A model generated the notes under the pieces. That model had not been told where the DNA came from. It saw only the letters and a program-made list of their open reading frames with translations, and ran no database searches. Shown here piece by piece: positions 23,401 to 35,870 of a stretch of 64,000 bases of DNA. Position numbers and translations under genes: made by a program. This DNA comes from Dasypus novemcinctus (taxonomy: Eukaryota > Chordata > Mammalia > Cingulata > Dasypodidae). Numbering within the stretch: the first letter of the stretch is position 1; every line of letters starts with the position of its first letter. The stretch covers positions 5,332,001 through 5,396,000 of the forward strand of contig NC_080677.1 in NCBI RefSeq assembly GCF_030445035.2, written 5' to 3'.

Positions 23401-26000
23401 TCCTCAGGGACCAGTGGTCTGCTCCCCTCTTTATTGCCCCTCTCCTTGAGTGTGGGTCATACTTGTGAATTGCTTCTAGATTAGAATAAGGCACAGGTGA
23501 GTATGCTGTTATCCAAGGCTTCCTCTTGCTAGGAAATTCATCCCTACACTCCTGCTGGCCTTGAAGACGGAGGCAGCCATGTGGCGAACCACTTACAGGC
23601 ACCTGAGGGTGGCCTCTGCCCAACAGCCAGCAAAAAACCTGAAGCTTTCCATCCTAGAACCACAAAGAAATGAATTCTGCCAACCACCTGCCTTGAGTCT
23701 GGAAGCAGAGTCTTCTCTAGTTGCAACTCCAGAAAAGAATTCAGCCCAGCCGACAGGTTGATTGTGGTCTCCAGAAGCAGAGAACTCAGCTAAGCTGTGC
23801 CTGGACTTCAGAGCCACAGAAACTGAGATAATAAGAGAATAAATATGCTAAATTTGTGATAGTTATGCAATAATAGATGCAAATGCAGATTCTGGTATCT
23901 AGAAGTGGGTTGCTGCAGTAACAAATACCTAAAAATATGGGAGTGGCTTTGGATGAGGCAGCAGCAGGAGACTGGAAGAATTTTGAGGAGCATAATAGAG
24001 AAAGTCTAAATAACCTTGAACAGTCCACTAGAAGATATAGGGACCTGAAGAAGACTTGGAGGTGTCCTGGGCGGAACTGCAGGGACAGTTACTGGACATT
24101 GTATGTCCTCTCATGGCCCACTGGGTGGAGTGTGGGAGAGTGTAAACTGTAATGTGGACCATTGACCATGTGGTGCAGCAGTGCTCAGAGATGTATTCAC
24201 CAAGTGCAATGAATGTCCCATGATGATGGAGGAGGTTGTGGTTATGGGAGGAGTTGGGTGAGGGGGGTGGGGGGTATATGGGGACCTCATTTTTTTTAAC
24301 TTAACATTAAAAATTAATTAATTAAAAAAAAAGAACACTGTCAAAGAGGGCTCCAAAGGAAACGAACGTGTTACTAGAAATGGCAAGAAGGAGGATCCTT
24401 GCTAGGTTGTGTTAGAAAGCTTAGTGAAATTGTCTCCTAAAGTTATATGGAAAGCAGGACTTGTACGTGATTAATTTGATTCTATAACTAAGGGAATTTC
24501 CAAGGAAAGTGTTGAAGGTGCTGCCTGCTTTCAAGTTGCTGTTCATAGTTTAGCAAAGAAAGAGAGATAAATTGATGGAAGAACTCTTCAACAAAATGGA
24601 ACCCAGACTTAGTGATTTTGAAAATTATCTGCCTGTCCACATGGCCAAGATGCTAATATTAAGAATTTTATTCTCAGGAAAACATGCTCTAGAGGAAAAG
24701 CTGAGGGTGTAACTATATGGCCTTCTGTCAGATCCTCAAAAGGATTAGAAGGTCAGAATGGTCACTCAAAGGGCCCTTTGAAGAGATTAAAGGTATGCCT
24801 CACGGACCTCTCAGTCTAGCCAGGGGGCCTCTAGGAAGCTCTGTCTTCCTACAGGGGGCCAAGGTTGAGAAGGGATTATTTTACAAAGGTCTCTCCAAAT
24901 GACTTCTGTCTAGTGAGTGAAACCTTTGGATTCAGAAGGCCCACAGGCCTTCAAATTTCTCCAAAACACAGGTTATTGAAGAAAATTGTTGCAGCAGAAA
25001 CACTGCCAGCTTAAATATACAGGGACAGAGGGGCTAAAAATGAAAGGAAGCTGACAGACCCCCGAGTTCTACTGATGGTAAGCAGGCTGATAAAACTACG
25101 AACTTGAAAATACCTTCACAGAAAAGGAACAATGGTGCACAGGGCAGAATTAAGTAATCAGAAGACAAAGTCAAGAGCCACAAAATTATTCTCAGGCCTC
25201 GAAACTTAATCAGGAAATTCCCATCATTTGCCAGCCTGGATTTCAGAACTTCTGTGGACCAATGACTCCTTCATACCTCCATTTCCCCCTTTTTTGAACA
25301 AGACTGTGTATGATGGGTAAGATGGGCCAGGTAACACATCTCTTTTATTTCACAGGACTATGGATTGAGAAGAACTGTGCTCTGGGAATTTTATTTAATG
25401 AACTATACCCCAGGAGCCTGATCTGTACCTGGACTTGACTTAGATAATACAGTTTTGGATTTTGAGTTGCTGCTGTAATGGAACAAGACATTTGGGGACC
25501 TGAGAGGGCTGAAGGTATGTTGTGTGTGTGAGGGATGTGAATCTTTGGGGACCAGAGCATGGATTCTAAAGAGGACTTCATGATTCCCACTTTGTGGTGT
25601 TCACTCCTTTGTGTAACCACCAGAAGCACTTATGACATGCTTCTGCTGAATAAAATGTGGCAGAGGTGAAGGGATGTCATTGCCAAGGTGCCTTTCCAAA
25701 GTGCCTGTGGCTGTACCATCTCTTGCTCTCCCCCTTGCACACTGATGGAAGCCAGCTGCCGTGTTGGAAAGTGCTCCATGGAGAGGCCCACCTGGCAAGG
25801 AGCAGAGGGAGGCCTCTCACCAGCAGCCAGCAAGGAACCGAGGTCCTCAGTCCACAGCCCAAATCCCGACAACAATCGTGTTGATAAGGTTGGCAGTGAC
25901 TCTCCAAATGAGCCTTCAGATAAGAACTCAGCCCAAACTACCAATTTAATTGCAACCATGTGAGACATCTTAAGCCTGAAAACCCAGCTAAGCTGACCCC
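23400..26000 (+). mobile_element. ERVL-MaLR (MLT1-type) element, LTR-internal-LTR, fossil
   Basis: The parts, read on the plus strand, are a 5' LTR (about 23400-23880), an internal region (about 23880-25585) and a 3' LTR (about 25585-26000). Both LTRs share MLT1-type blocks such as CAACAGCCAGCAAAAAACCT / CCAGCAGCCAGCAAGGAACC and a CAGCTAAGCTG motif. The internal start ATTCTGGTATCTAGAAGTGG is typical of MaLR elements. The element is heavily broken, encodes nothing usable, and should predate the placental radiation. A LINE-1 3' end (24042-24335) was inserted in it later. Borders are approximate. Confidence 0.7.
24042..24335 (+). mobile_element. LINE-1-type 3' end nested in the MaLR element
   Basis: It matches the 3' part of the element at 28240-29928: CCCACTGGGTGGAGTGTGG, GAGAGTGTAAACT, CATGTGGTGCAGCAGTGCTC, then a G-rich run, GGGGACCTCATTTTTTT, and an A-rich tail. 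It is 5'-truncated and in the same orientation as its host. Confidence 0.7.
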
Positions 26001-26622
26001 CACCCCTTCAGGATGCCCTTAAAATTGCTATTCCTTCTTTAAAAATGTAGGAATCCTACTCCTTATTAGAAACATTCTAGCTCACCCACCTATAGTGTCA
26101 GATTAAAATGTCTTCTACTTTATTCATTTTAAAAATCTTTTTTAATTTTGAAAAATTGAAGACTCACAAGAAGTTCAAAAAGATAACAGAGTTCTTATGT
26201 ATCCTTCACCCAGTTTCTTCCAATATAACCTTGTACATAACTATACTACATTATCAGCACCATCTGATCTGTTTTCTGAGTGGAAAAATCTATTTGGTAG
26301 ATTTCTTGGTCAGCTTTCACCCTACATGGCAAGTCTTTCCTTACACAGAGCTTCCCAAAAGTGTGGCTGCAGAGCTACCTCCGAACCCAAACAGGAAATG
26401 AGGCTCAATGGGAACCTGTAGCTGTAAGCCAAAGGTAGAATAGGCGTTAACCTGATCTACCCATGATGACCTTGATGAGGCTATGCCACAGAAGGTGCTT
26501 AGCTCCAGGTGAGCTCCTAGCAGGGGCTACACAGGCATAAGAGCCTTTGGGGAAAGGCATGCTACCCAAATAGCAGCAGTTGCAGCAGGAGGGATGATAA
26601 AATACCATATAAAGAATCCAGC

Positions 26623-27028
26623 ACGAGCTTGAGCAGCTGCACATGGATAATGGAGGTCTGAAAATGAACAAAGGGGCAGAAGTCCGGGAATGTATTTCAT
26701 TTAGCCAGCCAATAAAACCTTAAGAATAAAAACAAAGCAAAACCAGTTACCACAAATCTTAAGAAGATAAACATTGTGAATGATGAAAAAGTTAACAGAG
26801 TAAATAAAGCTTTTATAGATACACAAAAGGAACTTGCATCTTTCTCAAAAGGCCTTTGCCTTGAACCTCTGCAGAAACAGCCAATCCTCAGCAGCATGAT
26901 GGAAAGAAGCCAGTTAATGTTGATGAGGCTACAAAATTAATGGCTCAGTTGTAATACAATGGTGATACATCAAATTCCGCCCCCAAAATGAATACATTAG
27001 ATGTTTTATACCAATAAAATAAAATAAA
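26623..27028 (+). pseudogene. Processed retrocopy of an unrecognised gene
   Basis: The segment is bounded by identical 14-base copies of ATAAAGAATCCAGC at 26609-26622 and 27029-27042 and ends in an AAAAT-type tail, so it was made by LINE-1-mediated retrotransposition. Within it, one frame reads KINIVNDEKVNRVNKAF then KELASFSKGL near 26765-26860. After a +1 shift near 26881 a second frame continues with GKKPVNVDEATKLMAQL and stops at about 26956. A stop in the preceding frame near 26720 also breaks it, so it is not coding. The parent should be a small, lysine-rich protein ending in LMAQL; I do not recognise it. Confidence 0.65.
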
Positions 27029-27235
27029 ATAAAGAATCCAGCGAGGAAGGGAGATACTGTTCTTCGAACTCAAGTAATAACAAATGCCCCCTCACTTCAA
27101 GTAACAACAGATGTCCCTTTACATGTCTGATTCGCATTACTGATGTTCTTTCAGCTAAATTACAGATTTACTTCCTCCACAGAATATGTAAGTTTTCCAA
27201 GTTTAAAATCCTGTGGAAGTGTTTCCTTTAAGATT

Positions 27236-27276
27236 AAGCATGCAATCAAAAAAAAAAAAAAAAAGCATGCAATCAA
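27236..27276 (+). mobile_element. Poly(A)-only insertion with target-site duplication
   Basis: AAGCATGCAATCAA occurs at 27236-27249 and again at 27263-27276, separated only by A residues. This is what a LINE-driven insertion leaves when reverse transcription stops within the poly(A) tail. Confidence 0.6.
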
Positions 27277-27402
27277 TCTCACCCATGCAAAACTAATGAA
27301 ACTCAAAGTTTATGTGGCAAAGCAAAATAATGAGATGAAATTAAGGAGATATCTGTTTAGAAGATATAGGATGATAAATAATTTTTCTAGTTGGATCTAG
27401 AA

Positions 27403-27600
27403 CTGTGCTATCTAATATGGTGGCCACTATTCACATGTGGCTATTTAACTTTAAATTAATTAAAATGAAATAAAATTCAGTTCCTTAGTTGCACTAGACA
27501 CATTTCAAGTGCTCGATAACACACGTGTCTAGCAATTCCATATTAGACAGTACAGAAATTGAACATCTCCATTATCACAGAAAGCTCTACTGAATAGCAC
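27403..27600. mobile_element. Short MER-type DNA transposon remnant
   Basis: The left end CTGTGCTATCTAATATGG and the reverse complement of the right end (GTGCTATTCAGTAGA) form a poor inverted repeat. The inside contains GGTGGCCACTATTCACATGT, familiar from a common mammalian MER element. Family not named. Confidence 0.5.
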
Positions 27601-27814
27601 TCATCTACAGGATGCGAAAATCTGGAAGAGAAAAGGAAATATAGCACAGTATGTGAAATGAGATAAAAGGCAGCATGTGAGATGCAGTGGAGTCCATTCA
27701 CTATTTTAAAATATCAAAATGATATTTAAATGAACTCTTCTAAATAACTCACCAATCATTTCAGAAAAATTTACTGAATAACCCTCCTTCCTCACTGATA
27801 CTTCTAATGCCTCC

Positions 27815-28130
27815 TGTCTTAGTCTCCTGGCTGTGATCACCAATACCATGGAATGGACTGGCTTAAACAATGTGAATTTGTTGGCTCATGCTTTTGAGGC
27901 TGGGAGAAGCCCAAATTGAGGTGTCAGCAAAGCAATGCTTTTCCCTGAAGGCTGTGGTGTCCTGGGGCTGGCTGCCAGTGTTCCTCGGTAGGAGTCCTTT
28001 GCTTTTCCATCACATGGAAATGGTAGTGTCTTCTCCCTTCCCCTCTGGGTTCCACTGACTTCCAACTTCTCCTCCTTCCCATGATCTCCTCTCTATAAGG
28101 CCTCCAATTATAGGATTAAGTTATAGGATT
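27815..28130 (+). repeat. Old interspersed repeat, class not assigned
   Basis: GTCTTAGTCTCCTGGCTGTG, GGCTTAAACAATGTGAATTT, TGGGGCTGGCTGCCAGTGTT and TATAAGGCCTCCAATTATAG, in this order, are seen repeatedly in mammalian genomes, in LTR-like or DNA-type elements. I cannot choose between them from sequence alone. Confidence 0.45.
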
Positions 28131-28239
28131 ATTTTTACTCTATTTTAGTTTTTCTAAATTAGTATGTATTCTATTTCTAATTTTTAAACCCATCACTATA
28201 TTTCATTTTCCTATTAATTGAATTTGGCAATATATTAGG

Positions 28240-29928
28240 CTGCATTTTTGAAGAAGTTTTGGACCACAGAGAGGTTCAACTATGGCAGAGAAGGAACAGT
28301 GGTGTGGGGTGTTATTGATGGGGGGCACATGGTTGGGAGTTTTCCAGAGCAGGTATATAAGGAACATAAAAATGTCTGGATATATGTTGGGTATTCTCAT
28401 AGTAGTTACAGTTACAAAAAACAACTGAAGGAGTGCTGAGTTCCCAGCCAAGGGAGCTCTATCACATTCCCCAATCGAACAGCAACAATCCCCCAAGTGC
28501 AATGGCAAAGAAAAACAAAGAAGGTTGGTCCAACAATGAGCCCTTGATACTGATGACTATGCTTATGAATCTGTGTGCCTGAAATATCAACTAGGCCTAG
28601 AGCTGCAGGGTGCATAAGAGTTACCTCCTGAGAACCTCTATGTTGCTCAAATGTGGCCACTCTAAGCCAAACTCAGCATGTAAAAGCATTACCTTCCCCC
28701 TAGTGTGAGACATGACTCCCAGGGATGAGCCTCCCTGGCGCTGAGGGATTGCTACCAAGCACCAGCTGATAATGTAACTAGAAAAAGACCTTGAATAAAA
28801 GGGTCAACTCAGACAAGCAGAATATCTCAGCCTATATGTAGGATCATGTGTTAAAAACTGCTTTTTGACCTTGAGTAAAAAGTGAAAAGACAAAGACAAA
28901 TGAGTTTATATGGCTAAGAGTCTTCCAAAAAGAGTCGGGAGGTCATCAGGGGTCGTGCTTACATACACCTCAGCAGGACCCAGAGACAGCCAAAGTAGAT
29001 ACAACCCCAGGTACTGGTTGTCCTGAGGGCTATGGAGACCCACAGGTTCTATGGTCATGGCAAATGGCTGTGGAATTCAGTGCTGTGTCAGTTGACCTGA
29101 CTTCGGAATTTGCATTCCTGAGTATGATGGAGTTGGACTCAAAGGTGACCTTTCTACACATGCCTCTTCTGTCACTTTTACTGCACCTGTGTTTGGTGCT
29201 AGGGTTTGTGTATACTCAGGAGACTTGAATCTCTGGGCTGTCTATGTGCCAGCTGGCCTCTGAGCCTCAGCAGTCTTGCAACTCCTATCCTTTGGTGCAT
29301 TGGACTTACCCAGGCCAGCTAACAGGGAGGTGAAGATGATCAACCACCACATCAGGAAACCAAGAGTGCCTACAACTTCAAGCAGGGGAATTGCATCCAT
29401 CATCCATGTGGAATCTAAGCCCCCTCTTGATATAGAGGTGAAGTGGACATCACCATCCCAGGGTCCACAGGATGGAGGTATAAAATATGGATTATAGTGG
29501 ACTTACTTATATTCTACTATAGAACTACTGTGACTAGTAATGGAAGAAATTGTAGCATTGATGTGGAGAAAGTGGCCACAGTAGTTGCTGGGGGCAGGGA
29601 GAGGGAAGAAGAAATGTGATGTGGGGGTGTTTTTGAGACTTGGAGTTGTCCTGAATGATGTTGCAGGAACAGATGCTGGACATTATATATCCTGCCATAA
29701 CCCACTGGGTGGACTGGGGGAGAGTGTAAACTACAATGTGGACTGTTATCCATGTGGTGCGGCGGTGCTCTGGGGTGTGTTTGCGAAGTGCAATGAGTGT
29801 GCCGTGGTGGTGGTGGTGGGGGTGTTGATGTGGAAGGAGTGGGGTGAGGGCGGTGGGAGGTATATGGGAACCTCTTATATTTTTCGAATGTAACACTAAA
29901 AAACAAATAAAAATAAAAAGAACATTTC
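28240..29928 (+). mobile_element. Lineage-specific LINE 3' region, probably LINE-1
   Basis: About 1.7 kb ends in the same 3'-terminal block and A-rich tail as the insertion at 24042-24335. Internal landmarks are GTGTGAGACATGACTCCCAG and ATGAGTTTATATGGCTAAGA. No reverse transcriptase or other protein domain is seen, so it should be mostly untranslated 3' sequence. The 5' border is uncertain. It sits inside the antisense LINE-1 fossil and is younger than it. Confidence 0.5.
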
Positions 29929-31939
29929 CATCACCTCCAAAAGTTTCCTTGTATCCTTTTGTAATTCAGTTCTCTGTTCCCTTTCCCCTCACCCAGACCT
30001 GGCAACCATTTAATTCTTTCTAGAACTATCCCTTAATTTGCATTTCCAAGAATTTTATATAAATGGAATCGCATAGTATGTACCCTTTTCTTGGTCTGGC
30101 ATTTAAGTGAGCAGGTATATTGTTTTGAGATTCTTACATGCTGCTGTATGAATCATTAGTTTCTTCCTTTTCACTGATAAGCAGTATTCCATTTCATAGA
30201 TATAACACAACTTGTTTATCCAATCATATTAATATTTGAGATGTTTTCAGCTTTGGTTATTACAAATAAAGCTGTTATAAACATTCTTGTACAAGTCTTC
30301 ATATGAATATATGCTTTCATTTCTCTTAGGTAAATACTAGGTGTGAGACAATTAGATTATAAGTAGATAAATGTATAACTTTTTAAGGAACTGCAAAATT
30401 GTTGTCTAAAGTGTTTACACCATTTTACATTCCCACTAGCAATGCATGAGAGTCCAGGTCCTCCACATTCTCATTTAATAGGTTCATTCGTTTTAATCTT
30501 TACCATTCTAATACTACAGTGTGATTTTAATGTGCACTTCTCTAATGACTAACAATGTTGAGAATTTTTTCATGTGCTTATTTACCATCTATATGCATAT
30601 TGTGATGAATGTCTGCTTACTTTCTTTTGCCCATTTTTCAAGGGAGATATTTTTATTCTTTTATTATTGAATCTTGAGAGTTTTTCTTAATATTCTGGAT
30701 ATGTCTTTTATCAGATACATAATTTGCATGTATTTCCAAGCCTGTGGCTATGCTTGTCATTGTTTTGACAGTATTTTCAAGAGAAGAAGTTTTAAAATTT
30801 GATGAAGTCCAATTTATCAATATTTTTCTTTGATTGATTATTTTATTGGTGCTTTATCTAAGACATTTTGACCTAACCCAGGGTCACAAAGGTTCTATCT
30901 TGTGTTTTTTTCCTAGAAATTTTAGTTTTAGGTTTTATATTTAGGTTATGTGATCCACTTTGAGGTTTTGCATAAAATATGAGTTATGGACTGAAGTTCA
31001 GTTTTGGGTATATGAATATAAAATTGTTCCAGCACAATTTGTTGAAACTTCTATCCTTTCAGATTGTATTGCCTTTAAACCTTTGTTGACTGTCAGTTGC
31101 ATATGTGTGGTTCTATTTCTAGACTATGTATTCTGCTCAATTTCTCTATTTAATACCTTTATGCCAATGACATACTGTCTTGAATACTCTATATTTGGCA
31201 TTGAGTTTCATATGAGGTAGTGTTAGTTCTCTAACTTTATTCTTCCTTTTCAAAGTTATTTAATTATTCTAGGTCCTTTGCATTTCCATATGAATTTTAG
31301 AATCAGATTGGCAATTTCTATGAAAAAATGCTATGACTTTTCTTGGATTACTATGAATCTACAGATGAATTTGAGGGGCTTGTCTTTTACTTTGGTTTTC
31401 TGATGCATAAACAATGTGTATATATATTATTTCTGCTTGTTTATGTCTTGTTTAATTTTCCTCAGCAATTAAAAAAAAATTTCATTGTACCTAGGTTTTT
31501 CCTATTTCTGATGCTATTATAAAGGCATATTAGTTTTTAAAATATCTATTTCAAATTCTGTATTGATAATATACAGAAATTCAACTGATTTTTGTATATT
31601 GTTCTTGTATCCAGCAACCCTGCTAAACTCACTTACCTTAGTAACTTTTGTGTACATGCTATCAGATTTTCTATATAAATGATCACATAGTGTACAAATA
31701 AAGGCAGTGTTAATTCTCCCTTTCCAATGTAGGTAAATTTTATTTCTTTTTCTTGCCATACTGTACTGGCTGTAACTTCTAGTCTAATGTTGAATAGAAC
31801 TGGTGAGTGTGGATAGCCTTACCTTGTTCCTGATCTTAAGGAAAGCATTCATTTAGTTTTTCATAATTCAGAATGCTATTAGCTGTAAGCTTTACACAGA
31901 TGTCTTTTATCTTTTATCAGGGTAAGGATATTCTCTTCT

Positions 31940-32388
31940 ATTTTAGTCAGGGTAATCCAGAGAAACAAAACTGACAGGAGATATATATGTAAATATTGAG
32001 AGATTTATTATAGGAATTGGCTCTCATGACAGTGGGGATTGGCAGGTCTGAATTCCTGCCAAGGCAGGCCGCAAGTTAGAATTCGATGAAGGTGACGTTG
32101 AATTTCCCAGAGAGAAGTTGGCTGTTTAGAGTAAACATAAAAATTCTTTTTTCTGACTGCTGAAGTCATCAGTTCTCCCTTTAAGATCTGGATGAGGAGA
32201 CTTCTCTCACTGTTGAAGGCAATCTCTGTTCACTATAGATGCAATCAGCCATAGGTGCAAACAATTGATTAATGATTTAAATCCATGACATACTCTTGTG
32301 GTAACAATCAGGTCAGTTCTTGCTTACCAAACAACTGGATACCATAACCTAACTAAACTGATGCATGAAATTGACCATCAGAGCTTCT
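31940..32388. mobile_element. Old inserted repeat inside the LINE-1 fossil
   Basis: The insertion starts near AGTCAGGGTAATCCAGAGAA and ends near ACTGATGCATGAAATTGACC. Both ends are familiar from a widespread mammalian element that starts and ends in these blocks. The LINE-1 sequence resumes on either side. The class is not assigned. Confidence 0.5.
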
Positions 32389-33224
32389 ATTATTAGTTTT
32401 CTGAGAGCCTCTTGTTTTTTAATCAGGAATTGATGTTGGATTTTGTCATTTGCTTTTTCTGCATCTATTGAGAAAATCATATAATTTTTCTTTGTTATTT
32501 TGTTAATGTTGTGAATTAATTATTGATTGTTAAGCCAACCTTGCTTGTCATAAACCGTACTTGTCATAATGTATTTTCCTTTTTATATATAATTGTATTT
32601 AATTTACTAAATTTTGACTCAAAAGTTTTGCATCTATATTCATGAAGGATATTGATCTGCAGGTTTTTTGTAATGTATTTGTTTGACTTTGGTAAGAGGG
32701 TAACGTTGGCCTCATGGAATGAGCTGGAAAGGACTCACTCCTATTAATTTGTCTAGAATAATTTGTATAGTATTTGTATTATTTTCCTAAAATGTTTGAT
32801 TGAATTCACCATTGAAGCCATCTGGGCCTGAATTGTTCTTTGTGGGAGAGTTTTAAATCTATAAATGCAATCCCTTTAATAGAAATAGGTTTGTTCATGT
32901 TATCAGTTTTTCTTTAGTGAACATTCTATTTGGCATATTTTACAAAATTTGCCCATTTCTTTTAGGTTGTCAGATTTATTGGCATAAAGTTGTTCATAAA
33001 TTTCTCATTATCATTGTAGAATCTGTAGTGATATCATCTCTCTCAATACCAAATTGTTAAACTTTGTTCTCTTTTATCCTGACCAGTCTGATTAGAGGTT
33101 TATCAATTTTATTGATCTTCTCAAAGAACATCTTTTGGCTTCATTAATTTTTCTCTATTGGTTTTCTGTTTTCTTTTTCCATTCTGTGGTTAAAGACCAT
33201 GCTTTGTATAATTTAAATTCTTTT

Positions 33225-33393
33225 TTTAAGATATTTATTTTATTTATTCTTCCCTTCATTGTTTTGTGCTCACTGTCTACAAACTGTGCCCATTCTCTGT
33301 GTGCTCTCTGTGTCTGCTCATCTTCTTTTTAGGAGGCACTAGGAACCAAACCTGGGAGCTCCCATGTGGGAGGGAGCCACCTTAACTACCTTG
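33225..33393 (-). mobile_element. Truncated DAS-like SINE, reverse
   Basis: The minus strand reads a tRNA-like head with B box CAGGTTTGGTTCCTAG, then CACAGAGAGCACACAG, then an AAATAAAATAAAT tail. It is flanked by AATTCTTTT at 33216-33224 and 33394-33402, a target duplication in the LINE-1 host. Confidence 0.75.
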
Positions 33394-34065
33394 AATTCTT
33401 TTAACTTCATTTAGACTTATTTAATGACACAGAATATATTCTATCTGGATAAATGTTCCATGTGTACTTAAAAAAAAATGTGTCTGCTTTTGTTGGGTAG
33501 AGCATTCTATAAATGTTAATTAGATCAAGTTGGTGACTAGTGTTTTTATTGATCCTTACTGATTTTTGATATAATTGTTTTTAACAATTATTGAAAGAGG
33601 GAAATTGAAGTCTTTGCCTGTCATTGAGAAATTTTCTATTTATCCCTTCAGTTCTACCAGTTTTTGCTTCATGCAATTTCAAACTCTGTTATTAGATAGA
33701 TACACAAACACTTAGGATCGTTATGTCTTCTAGGTGAATTGAATATTTTATCATTGTTAAATGAAATTCCTTATTCTTGATCATACTATTTATTCTGAAA
33801 TCCACTATGATATTAATATAGTCACTACAACTTTTCTTTTGATTAATATTATCATGTAACTTCTAATTCCATCCTTTAATTTTTAATCTATTTGTATCTT
33901 TATTTTTGAAGTACATTTTTTATAGGCAATATATGATTGAGTTGTTTCTCCATCCAAAATAACATCTACCTTTTAACTGGATTATGTATACCATTTATAT
34001 TTAATGTGTTTATTGATATGACTCAGTTTATATCTGTTAGTTTGCTGACATTGTCACAAAGTCTT

Positions 34066-34507
34066 TTTTTTTTAAGATTTATTTTTTATTTATTTCTCTT
34101 CCCTTCCCCTCCCCGCCCTCCCCTTTCCTACCCTCCTCCCAGTTTGTCTGCTCTCTGTGTCCATTCACTGTGTGTTCTTTGTGTCCACTTGTATTCTTGT
34201 CAGTGGCACCAGGAATCTGTGTCTCTTTTTGCTGTGCCGTCTTGCTGCGTCAGCTCTCCATGTGTGTGGCACCATTCCTTGGCAGGCTGCACTTTGTTCG
34301 TGCTGGGTGGCTCTCCTTATGGGGCGCACTCTTAGCACATGGGGCTCCCCTATGTAGGGGAACCCCTGTGTGGCACAGCACTCCTTGCACGCATCAGTAC
34401 TGCACATGGGCCAGCTCATCACATGGATCAGGAGGCCCTGGGTTTGAACCTTGGACTTCCCATGTGGTAGGCGGACGCCCTATCTCTTGGCCAAATCTAC
34501 TTCCCTT
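34066..34507 (-). mobile_element. DAS-III-like SINE, reverse
   Basis: It has the same body as the SINE at 21973-22355 in the other orientation (minus strand: tRNA head at the right, CACATGGGAAGTCCAAGGTT near 34443-34462, A-rich tail at the left). Target duplications CACAAAGTCTT (34055-34065) and CACAAGGTCTT (34508-34518) differ at one base. Essentially full length. Confidence 0.85.
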
Positions 34508-35870
34508 CACAAGGTCTTATTTACAATGAGTTCACACCCACAGGAATGGATTAAGAACGTTTTTTCTGGGGTACATAATTCAACCTGCCAAATGTATCTT
34601 GATGCAGTTTTATCATGCTTTTTGTGTTTCTTTCTTGCTGAGCGTCTTGGATATGTAGGTTTATAATTTTCATCAGATTTGGAAAATTTTCAGCTACTAT
34701 TTTTTCCAATTTTTTTGTATCCCCTATTTCTTCAGGGACTCCAATTACATGTATTTAGATCATTTGAATTTATTATTAATAAGTTAATTTTTTAAACTCT
34801 CTTCTCTGTGAGTTTCATTTAGTTTAGCTTCTATTGCTATATTTTCAAGTTCACTAGTCTTGTCTTCTGCAATTTTAATCTGTTATTATTTACAGCCATT
34901 TTTCATCCCATACTTTTCATCTCTAGAAGTTTTATTTGTTTTTTTTTTATATCATCCACATCTCTCTTAAACCTTTTGAATCTATGGAATACAGTTACAA
35001 TGGAAGATGGTTTTAATGTCTTTGCTGTGTCAGTTCTGAGTCATCTTTGATTGATCTCGATGGGTCATATTTTCTGCTTCTTTTCACCCCTGGTAATATT
35101 TGATTGGATGCCAAACATTGTGAATTTTATCTTATTGAGTGTTGAATATTTTTTGAAATCCTAAAAATATTATGAGCTTTGTTCTGGGATGCAGGTAGTT
35201 TACCTGGAAACAGCTTGAGCCCTTGGTCTTGCTTATACGTTTTGCTACGTGGCACAAAACAGTACAAAGTATAGGGCTAATTGATTCCCGTTCCTGAGGC
35301 AAGACCTTTCTGTGCTTTAATTCCTCAGGAATCCTCAGGTTTTCTGGCCCAGCTGGTGGGAGTAAGCATGACTCCAGCCCTGCATTAGTTCTAGGTCCTG
35401 CTGCCTCTGATCCTTCTGGTGGTTCTTTCCCCAGCCCCATGTAGTTTTCTCACATGCGTGGACTGATCAGTACCAGCTGACTATTCAAGGGGAGCCCTCT
35501 GTAGATCTGTGGCTTTCTCTCTGTATACAGCCCTCTCTTGTCTATACTTCATCCTGAAAACTGTAGCTGCCTCTGTTTCCCTGGTCTCTTCACTCCGTCT
35601 CCTCCACTGGAGGAGTTTGCCAGGCTCTACTGGGGATCCACCTCCTACCCACCTGCTACCTAGAAACTCTTTCAAGGCAGCAGGTTGGAGTGATCATAAG
35701 ATTCAGCTCATTTGTTTCCCCTCTTCTCTGCGGTCATGGGCCTTCACTGCCTTATGTTCAGTGTCTTGAAAACAATTGGTTTGTGTATTTTTGTCATTGT
35801 TCTGTTATTTTAGGCTGAAGAGTAAATCCAGTCTCTGCTAATCCATCTTGGCTATTAGCAAAAGTTCAGA

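Larger units (their letters stand above)
26105..35870 (-). mobile_element. Long antisense LINE-1/HAL1-like fossil with nested insertions
   Basis: On the minus strand, 26105-26340 is an old LINE-1 3' end (plus-strand CTTCACCCAGTTTCTTCCAA) and 29931-34050 continues through its 3' UTR and ORF2 (plus-strand AATTTTATATAAATGGAATC, GTTGGCCTCATGGAATGAGC, TTAATTAGATCAAGTTGGTG). From 34520 to about 35870 the sequence resembles the 5' part of L1M/HAL1 elements. It is old and has no intact frame. At least seven later insertions split it: the retrocopy at 26623, a poly(A) at 27250, the repeats at 27403, 27815, 28240 and 31940, and SINEs at 33225 and 34066. Whether this was one element or two side by side is not certain. 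Confidence 0.7.
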
